DNA of 64,000 nucleotides from Sipunculus nudus (Eukaryota > Annelida > Sipuncula > Golfingiida > Sipunculidae): positions 51,038,019 to 51,102,018 of the forward strand of contig CM049306.1 in NCBI GenBank assembly GCA_026874595.1, read 5' to 3'. Positions 42,401-51,400 of the stretch are shown one piece after another; within the stretch, counting starts at the first letter, position 1; the number at the start of each line of letters is the position of its first letter. The notes under the pieces are model-generated. The model did no database searches and was not told where the DNA came from. It saw only the letters and a list, made by a program, of their open reading frames with translations. Both the position numbers and the translations under genes were made by a program.

Positions 42401-45400
42401 ATAGTAGGGGAAATAATTATTTAGTAAAACTGTTAGCCTACGCATAACGTTATAACCTTGCCGCATATTTCCAGACATTTGACCTCTTGACCCAGACGCT
42501 ACATGTTTTTTCTGTTAGCAAGTCGGATTTTTGTCAGTTATTGCGGCATGCGGCACAAAATTCACAGGAAATAAATTGTCAGGTGTGCATTAACGTAATT
42601 TGATATGCCGTTTTGCATTAAAAATATTCATAAACGTTTCTGTTTCCTTTTTGTTGATGATTTATTTAATATCATTTAATTGAGATATAAGGCTTCTTCT
42701 ACGACTCAAAAGGACATCGATGTTGAAGCCCGCATAATGTCACATCCTGGTTATTATCATAATTTATGCATGCACCACCGACATGACAATAAGCGGGCTT
42801 GACTGTATATGGAACTCTCTGATTTCATAATTTTAAAGGTGTGAGAGAGAAAGAGAGAGGGAGAGAGAGAGAGGGGGTGGAGAGAGAGAGAGAGAGAAGA
42901 GGTTGGAGGGGAGAGAGAGAAAGAGAGTGAGTGATTAAGGGACTTAATACATGACTGCGTGTGTGTAATACATCAATTATAATATCAGTCTCTTGGTTAT
43001 ATGACTACCTTGTCACTCACCATATTTTCCATGGTCTTCTTTCAGGCTTTGGTTCACAGTATCTTTTGACTGTTAAAAACAAAAGGACAAGAACCCATTA
43101 TTAAAAGAACAATGAGACAGTTAATCAACATGAAACATATTTTTTATCCATCTTTTAATATGTAAAAACATATCACAGTAATTAAATTAATGCAAAAACT
43201 CCCTAAAAGACCAATACTTCAAAACATATACAAGGCTGAAGAAAAAAAGGTATGGTTCTCAGGCACTTTATTCAGAAATCAGTGCAAGCGGGTGCTATTT
43301 AATTTTTTTACCGTTTTTTGTATGTTTCAATAAAAATGTCATATGATCAGGGAAAAAGATGAAAATAACAGAATTTTATGGCTAAACAGGTAAATGCACT
43401 ATATAACAAAGGAAATCTTATCAAAATTGTATTATTTATCTTTTTTTTTACCATACCTTTTATTTTTTTTGGCCTAACAACAAAAAATTTAAATATATTA
43501 CAAAAAATAGTGCTGATGATTAATGAAACAGTATAAAGTGAAATGTCCAGTATGTTAATGGTTATACAAAGGTTCGTAGGAAATGATAAGTGCTATTTAA
43601 CCACCAAACAAAGTTATATATAATTAATATTTGTAATGCTGGTATGAAAATAAATATTGCAAACTGAGTTGGTATTTTAGTTTAATTTGAGAAAATTGTT
43701 ATGTGATTAATAAAAGTATTTTTAAATAGCTGGCTAAACCAGGAAGGCAGACCTTCTTCATATACCCCTTTCACACGGCAAATAGAACTTGGTTTCAAAC
43801 AATTCTGAATGCACATTAGAGCATTCACACAGCAATCCAAAGCGTTTTCAAACCCTTTTGCCCAAATCATTTTGAAAAAGTTTTGTGTGTGAAAGGGGTA
43901 ATGATTAGGTCAAAGGGATTTTACCTAAAATTTATTTATACTGTTTCTGACAAAAGCATTCCATTTATTGGAAAGTCTGAAGTGTTTCATTTTCTGTAAC
44001 TAGTCTGTGTAGTTAATTAAGTTGGAAATGTGATTCATTGTGTCTCTTTTTTCTTTGGGACTTGATATTTCAACAAATGGCTATAAAATATTAATCACAC
44101 AAGATCATTATTGGGTTTAATTAATTACATGGCCTAGATTATCAAGTGAACTCTATGAAGCACCAATTAATGTAATTAATTCACCATATAAAAATGATTC
44201 CAAGTGTTTTGCCAGTTTTCTTCAGCTAATGGCTTTCAAACTATCAGTGACCCATTGATTGTAACTGATCTGTTTATTCAGTAAGGAAATCTTCTATCAT
44301 ATTAATTGTTGATTCAATCATTTGGAAAAGATGTGTGGTTATTAAACATACTCAAGAAGTAGGTCATTAAATAGAATGTATTGTTTTATCAGTGTCAGAA
44401 AAACGTTGTGGCAATGATAACACCAGATATTAATTTATAACAAGAATATGAGGGAGTGGTATATGGGGATAATTTTATAGACCATCTAGGTTTGAGGTAA
44501 TCTGATATTAAACAGAGATTTTACATATAAATTAAAGGTGCGGACCAAATCAGCTAGCCCATCCCTGCACAATTTGGTTTATATTCAAACCACCACAGTA
44601 ACACAAAATATGCCACTTGTTACAAGTGGCCCATGGGCCATGTGGATCAGCTGAATGGAAGGAACATTGAGCAATCATTGGGTAATATGACTCCCAGAGT
44701 GCTCAAAATCATGCATTTTGCCAATAGGGACAGACTTATTTAATTTTTCCTTTCTCTGACCCCCCCCCCCCCCAAGTTTTTGCAATTTGGAAAATAAATA
44801 TAACAGTTTCCCTGTCGATATGTTATTGCGGCTGTTATGAGATGTGTCCATGAGTCGTAATATAAAGCCCTTAAAAACATAAACTTGTAAACCCCTCATA
44901 CAAAATGTGACCTACACAGCTTTAAGTCACAGCAAATGCCATGCCCATGGTTAGTGAAACATTTCCCCTTGTCTTTCTCATGACCATCTATAATCTGAGG
45001 ATCAGCAGAGGTAAGGTTTTCATCGGAGATCTTACTCAAGTCAAACCATTGAAATTATTCTCTTTCCCACTTTCTCAGTTCATCACTATCTAACCCGATT
45101 TCAGTTTTATGTATTAAACAGTTTTCTTCACGTAATGATGGACCGCTTACTTTCAAAACATCTAAGGTACAAACTGTAATATATTATATCAGCGGGGTGC
45201 ATATAGGGCACATATAGTTTCTATATATTCATTTCATCATCTGTAAAATTTGTATGGAAAAAAATTTTCATTTTTTTTAAATTTTGAAATATACTTATTT
45301 TTGTTTTCCCCTCCTTCTCCCCACCACTTTTCATTTCTTCATTCGAGAAACTATTTATTAAATATGTAAGGCATAGATATTAGATATAGGTAGCAGATTC

Positions 45401-48400
45401 TACATGCAGCTGCTATCATGTGTGCACATATGACTAACAGAATGTTAAAACAATGTTTGTTCACACAGCTTGCAGAATATAGGTCACAATGACATTATTT
45501 CAGGTTTCCCAGTATTTTTTTACAGGAACCTCCCTGGATCTTAATCAAATAAGAAGTTTCGAGGTCTAAATGCAACCAATCATGAAAGTTTGTCCTATAG
45601 GGTGCTCAAATCATGTTTTTTCACATATCATGCAGACTACAGGTCACTATGACCCAATATCAGGTTTCCTAGGGGATTTGCCTAGAACCTCCCAGGATGT
45701 AAAGTATGAAGATTCTAAGTCAAATGGTTACAATTTGTGCCCTGTAAACAGATGACTGCTTCATAGCTCAAAGGGTAACAGAAAGTTTATTTCATATTTC
45801 TAAGGAGATTTGCCTAGGACAAATGTATGTCCAGTTAGAAGATTCTGGATCCAGTGGTTATGATTTGGCCCATTTTCCAGATGACTGCATCTTTGAAGGT
45901 CTAAAAAATAGAGAATATAATTGCATAAAATTCTAAAATTATCAGGTGGTGCCACTAGTCTGCAGGAACTGATGAAAAACTCCATGATGAACATGCATGC
46001 ACAAAATCATGGTGATCACCGATCAATGCATTATATATAATTAGTTGTCCAGATACTGGAGTTTTTGCATGAATTTTTTAATTATTCGGGGGGGGGGGGG
46101 GGGCTTCTGAGCCCCACAGCTCAGAGAATATGGGTAACAGAGACCTAATTTCAGGTTTCCAAGCAGATTTTTCATGGAACTCACAGGATGTCCAGTTAGA
46201 AGATTCCAGTAGTTATGATTTGTGCCTGGTTAACAGACAGACAGACAGACATACAACTGATGAAGAGTGATCGCTATAGCTCAGATGATACTCATTCAGC
46301 TGTGCTAAACAATCAAACCAAGATCTTGCGATTCCCATATAGATTATAATATTACATGTGTTGACGGTTCAGTTTTGTCATATATTTGTACAAAAATATT
46401 TAAAAACAAAAAGGAGAATAAAAGCAGTATAAAACTAGAATGGCTTGTTTTTGCACTTCCAAAAACAGAAGTCTCCTCCCCCCCCCCCCCTTTGCATATA
46501 GTTATATCAATTAAGACACAGTGAGAGAATTGAAAATTGTACATTTTGGCAGATTTAATCTTGTAGATTAAGGTCAAGGTCACTGGTTTTCAGACTCCAT
46601 CGAGAACGTTGTTGGGACAATTCGTGTACTAAATTTGAGGACAAAATGTGAAATTTAACATTTCAGCAGATTTGACCTTGAAGATGGTCAAGGTCACAGG
46701 GTTTGAACTTTTCTGAGATTTTTTGTAGGAACAATAAGTGTTTTACATTTTGAAAGAACTTGGTAGGAACAACTGGTGTATCAAATTTGAGGACAAAATG
46801 ATATATACTTCAAAAGTTATGAGGTTCACAAAAATTTCACATTTCAGCAAATTTGACCTTAAGATGAAGGTCAAGGTCACTGGGTTTGAACTCCTCCAAG
46901 ATTTTGGTAGGAACAATGAGTATTTAAAATTGAGGAGGAAAATATGCAGCCCTTCAAAAGGTATCATGATCACAAGATGTCCTACAGACAACAACTGTCA
47001 GATGACGAAAACAGACAACGGCACTAAAAACAACGTCTCCCCTAGAGGGGTGGGGGGAGACATAATTATCTGGAAATTGCTTTGTTAAACATTATGCATT
47101 TGTTATCAATGATATTTAATTTCTCCAAAAGTAAACTAGACATTTCTTGGCACCCGGGTGCCAGAGTATCCCCAGACATAGTAGGCCCCCACCCCCTTTA
47201 TAAATAGACCCCCATTTTTAGCAGCATATACTGACACTTGGCATATTCATTGTTTCTTCCATCTTACAATCCACAATCTTGTTAAAGATGTTGGTCCTGT
47301 GACCTTGATCTTTTTAAAGATGTGTCCTGTGACCTTGACCTGTGACCTCATGACCCCAAAATCAAATCTGGTCTTGCTTTTCCAATGGGACATATGCAAG
47401 TTAAGTTTGAAATCTATACATCAATAAAGCAGGAATTATCACCCAGAAACTAATTTTTGGACAGATGGCTCCTGTGACCTTCACCTTTGACCTTGTGACC
47501 TCAAAATTGATAGTGTTCTTCCTCTCTTGGAAGGAGAACTATATGTGCAAGATGAAAGATCTGAGATGAAATGTCTGGATGAAAATGCATCCACATCTTT
47601 TTAAAGATGTGTCCTGTGACCTTGACCTTTGACCTCATCACCCCAAAATCAATTTGGGTCTTGCTTTTCCAATGGGACATATACAAGTCAAGTTTGAAAT
47701 CCATACATCAATAAAAGCAGGAACTATCATCCAGAAACTAATTTTTGGACAGATGGCTCCTGTGACCTTCACCTTTGACCTTGTGACCTCACAATTGATA
47801 GGGGTCTTCCACTCTTGGCAGGTGAACTATATATGCAAGAGGAAAGATCTGAGATGAATTGTTTGGCTGAAAATGCATCCACAATCTTTTTAAAGAGGTT
47901 TCCTGTGACCTTGACCTTTGACCTCATGACCCCAAAATCAATTCAGGTCTTGCTTTTCCAATGGGTCAAATTCAAGTCAAGTTTGAAATCCATACATCAA
48001 TAAAAGAAGGAATTATCATCCAGAAACTAATTTTTGGACAGATGGCTCCTGTGACCTTCACCTTTGACCTTGTGACCTCAAAATTGATAGGGTTCTTCCT
48101 CTCTTGGCAGGTGAACTATATGTGCAAGATGAAAGAACTGAGATGAAATGTTTGGATGAAAATGCATCCACATCTTTTTAAAGGTGTGTCCTGTGACCTT
48201 GACCTTTGACCTCATAACCTCAAAATCAATTTGGGTCTTGCTTTTCCAATGGGACATATACAAGTCAAGTTTGAAATCTATACATCAGTAAAAGCAGGAA
48301 TTATCATCCAGAAACTAAATTTTGGACTGATGGCTCCTGTGACCTTCACCTTTGACCTTGTGACCTCACAATTGATAGGGGTCTTCTACTCTTGGCAGGT

Positions 48401-51400
48401 GAACTATATGTGCAAGATGAAAGATCTGAGATGAATTGTTTGGCTGAAAATGCATCCACAATCTTTTTAAAAAGGTTTCCTGTGACCTTGACCTTTGACC
48501 TCATGACCCCAAAATCAATTCAGGTCTTGCTTTTCCAAAGGGTCAAATACAAGTCGAGTTTGAAATCCATACATCAATAAAAGAAGGAATTATTATCCAG
48601 AAACTAATTTTTGGACAGATGGCTCCTGTGACCTTCACCTTTGACATTGTGACCTCAAAATTGATAGGGTTCTTCCTCTCTTGGCAGGTGAACTATATGT
48701 GCAAGATGAAAGATCTGAGATGAAATGTTTGGCTGAAAATGCATCCACATCTTTTTAAAGGTGTGTCCTGTGACCTTGACCTTTGACCTCATAACCTCAA
48801 AATCAATTTGGGTCTTGCTTTTCCAATGGGACATATACAAGTCAAGTTTGAAATCCATACATCAATAAAAGCAGGAATTATCATCCAGAAACTAATTTTT
48901 GGACAGATGGCTCCTGTGACCTTCACCTTTGACCTTGTGACCTCAAAATTGATAGGGTTCTTCCTCTCTTGGCAGGTGAACTATATGTGCCAGATGAAAG
49001 ATCTAAGATGAAATGTTTGGCTGAAAATGCATCCACATCTTTTTAAAGGTGTGTCCTGTGACCTTGACCTTTGACCTCATAACCTCAAAATCAATTTGGG
49101 TCTTGCTTTTCCAATGGGACATATACAAGTCAAGTTTGAAATCCATACATCAATAAAAGCAGGAATTATCATCCAGAAACTAATTTTTGGACAGATGGCT
49201 CCTGTGACCTTCACCTTTGACCTTGTGACCTCAAAACTGATAGGGGTCTTCCTCTATTGGCAGATGACTTACATGTGCAAGATGAAAGGTCTGAGATGAA
49301 ATGTTTGGCTGAAAATGCATCCACAATCTTTTTAAAGATGTGTCCTGTGACCTTGACCTTTGACCTCATGACCCCAAAATCAATTGGAGTCTTGCTTTTT
49401 CAATGGGACATATATAAGTCAAGTTTGAAATCAATACATCAATAAAAGCAGGAATTATCATCCAGAAACTAATTTTTGGACAGATAGCTCCTGTGGCCTT
49501 GACCTTTGACCTTTTGACCCCAAAAGGTATATGGATCATCCACTACTGGCAAGTGAGCTATATATTCAAGATGGAAGACCTAAGATGAAAGTTTGGCTTA
49601 AAATGCATCCACAGTATCTTTTAAAATGCCAGTCCAGTGACCTTGACCTTTGACCTCATGACCCTAGAACCTATAGGGTTCTTACTTTAGTGGTGGGCCA
49701 TACATAAGTCATGTTTGAAATCCATATGGCTATCAACACTGGAGATATCATAAGAGGTGTGTGATTTTCACCATATATGGCAATATTCAAGGTCAAGGCC
49801 ACTATCATAGGAAAGGTCATGACCCCAATTTAAATAAACATCATCCCATAACCCATACCTATGTATATGCATAATATAAAAGAAATCTGTTCATTAGTTT
49901 TTGACTTATAATGCTCACAGTACTGTAAGGTGGCAATTTTGGGGGTATTAAACGGCACAAAAACAAGTAAAGAATAATAGGTGGCGCCACCAGTTTCTGG
50001 AACATGACAACCCTATCCATGATCTTCCATCAACTTGATTTTGGGATAAATCCATGCAAGATTTCTTGAGATATTAAAGAATTTGTGTGATTTTCCCCAA
50101 AATTGGACCTATTCAAGGTCAAGGACACTTTCCTAGTAAAGGTCATGACCTCATTTTAAATAGGCGTCGTCCTCTCACCCATATCTATACATATACCAAG
50201 TTTGGTAAAGTTCCGTGAAATATTTTTTGGGTTATCGCGCCAACAATATTTATATGCGGCGGCGGCGGCGGCGGGTGGCGGCGGCGGCGGGACCGGTATG
50301 AAAACATAGTATCCCCCGACTTTGTCTGGTGATACAATAATTTTAACCTCTGTCACAAAATTCCATTCCTATAAATCAAAAGCTGTTTCAAAGTATGCAA
50401 TGAAAAGAATCCCTTGTTGATCTAGTAAAACCATTAAGATTAGTACTAATAGTAATAATTGTAGGCATAATTATCTTTATTCTTTCTGCAATAACCTTAG
50501 ATGCAATTTTACAGTCATTATTTAACAGGAAAACTGGGTTTCCAATTTTGTATTAATAATCCATTAATACATTTTTTTCAAGAAGTGTTATCACAGCCTG
50601 CTTTTGAGAGGCAGACATTTCATCCACCTGAAGTGATTTGTAAAAGAATCAATAACTAAAAGATCCTTTTTTGATCCAAAAATATTTATACTTCAAGGTA
50701 CTTTTCCCCCAGTCCTTAAACCCCCCCCCCCACCCACCCCCAAAAAAAAGAACAGCAAGGCCCATGGGTGGGAGAATTTCTTAGTTTTACTGAATGTTGG
50801 TCATACTTCCTTCACTTCCAAGCATCCAGTTAACAAAGGCAACTTTAGATCACATCACTGCTGTATGTTGTAGGCCAAGCAGATTCTTCCATACTACTTC
50901 AATACTCAACACTGCATTACTTATGCCAACTAAATGGTTGGCTTCATATTTGCGAGGCTGATATTTCGCAATTTCTTCATTTTTAATGTTTTGCAAAGGT
51001 TCATTTTCTTGATTGCACCTGAATCTATGAAATCAAAGTAAAATAATATTCACATTTATTATAAAATAAAAATAATTCCCATAATACCTCACTCATTACC
51101 ATTATAGTCATTGTATTATAACCAGTCTCAAAATCAACGTTTTGACAATCATCTTTTTGTGTTTGCATTAGAAGGTTGCAAAACCATCCACAGATTATGT
51201 TGTTGATTTACAAACCTTGTTTTCAGAGGTGTGATAATTAATTTATTTGTGCAGAACCTGCAGATGCATCATATCCTCTTGTTCATCCTCGATAAAAGGG
51301 AAGCTTATTCCTGAGGGTTTCATATTCACTATTATATACCATTTGTGAATATTGTGAAAATAAAACCCTCGCTAAATAAAAGGCAACCACAGTATTCAAA

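Larger units (their letters stand above)
47135..50340 (-). mobile_element. Helitron-like element (family F), complete, 3.2 kb
   Basis: Left ACTAGACATTTCTTGG, then the perfect palindrome GGCACCCGGGTGCC (47149-47162), then GTATCCCCAGACA (47166-47178). Right: CGG-rich tract, then ATAGTATCCCCCGACTTTG and GTCTGGTGATAC (hairpin 50309-50335), then AATAA. Minus-strand reading ends palindrome, 9 nt, CTAG, T. Most of the body is the 288-bp array (47290-49745), followed by one 330-bp unit shared with 53.1-56.0 kb. Confidence 0.72.

Noticed and set aside
47501-49445. Family of similar 61-67 residue proteins on both strands
   Set aside because: They repeat every 288 bp with the tandem array and exist on both strands. 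They are by-products of repeats, not genes.
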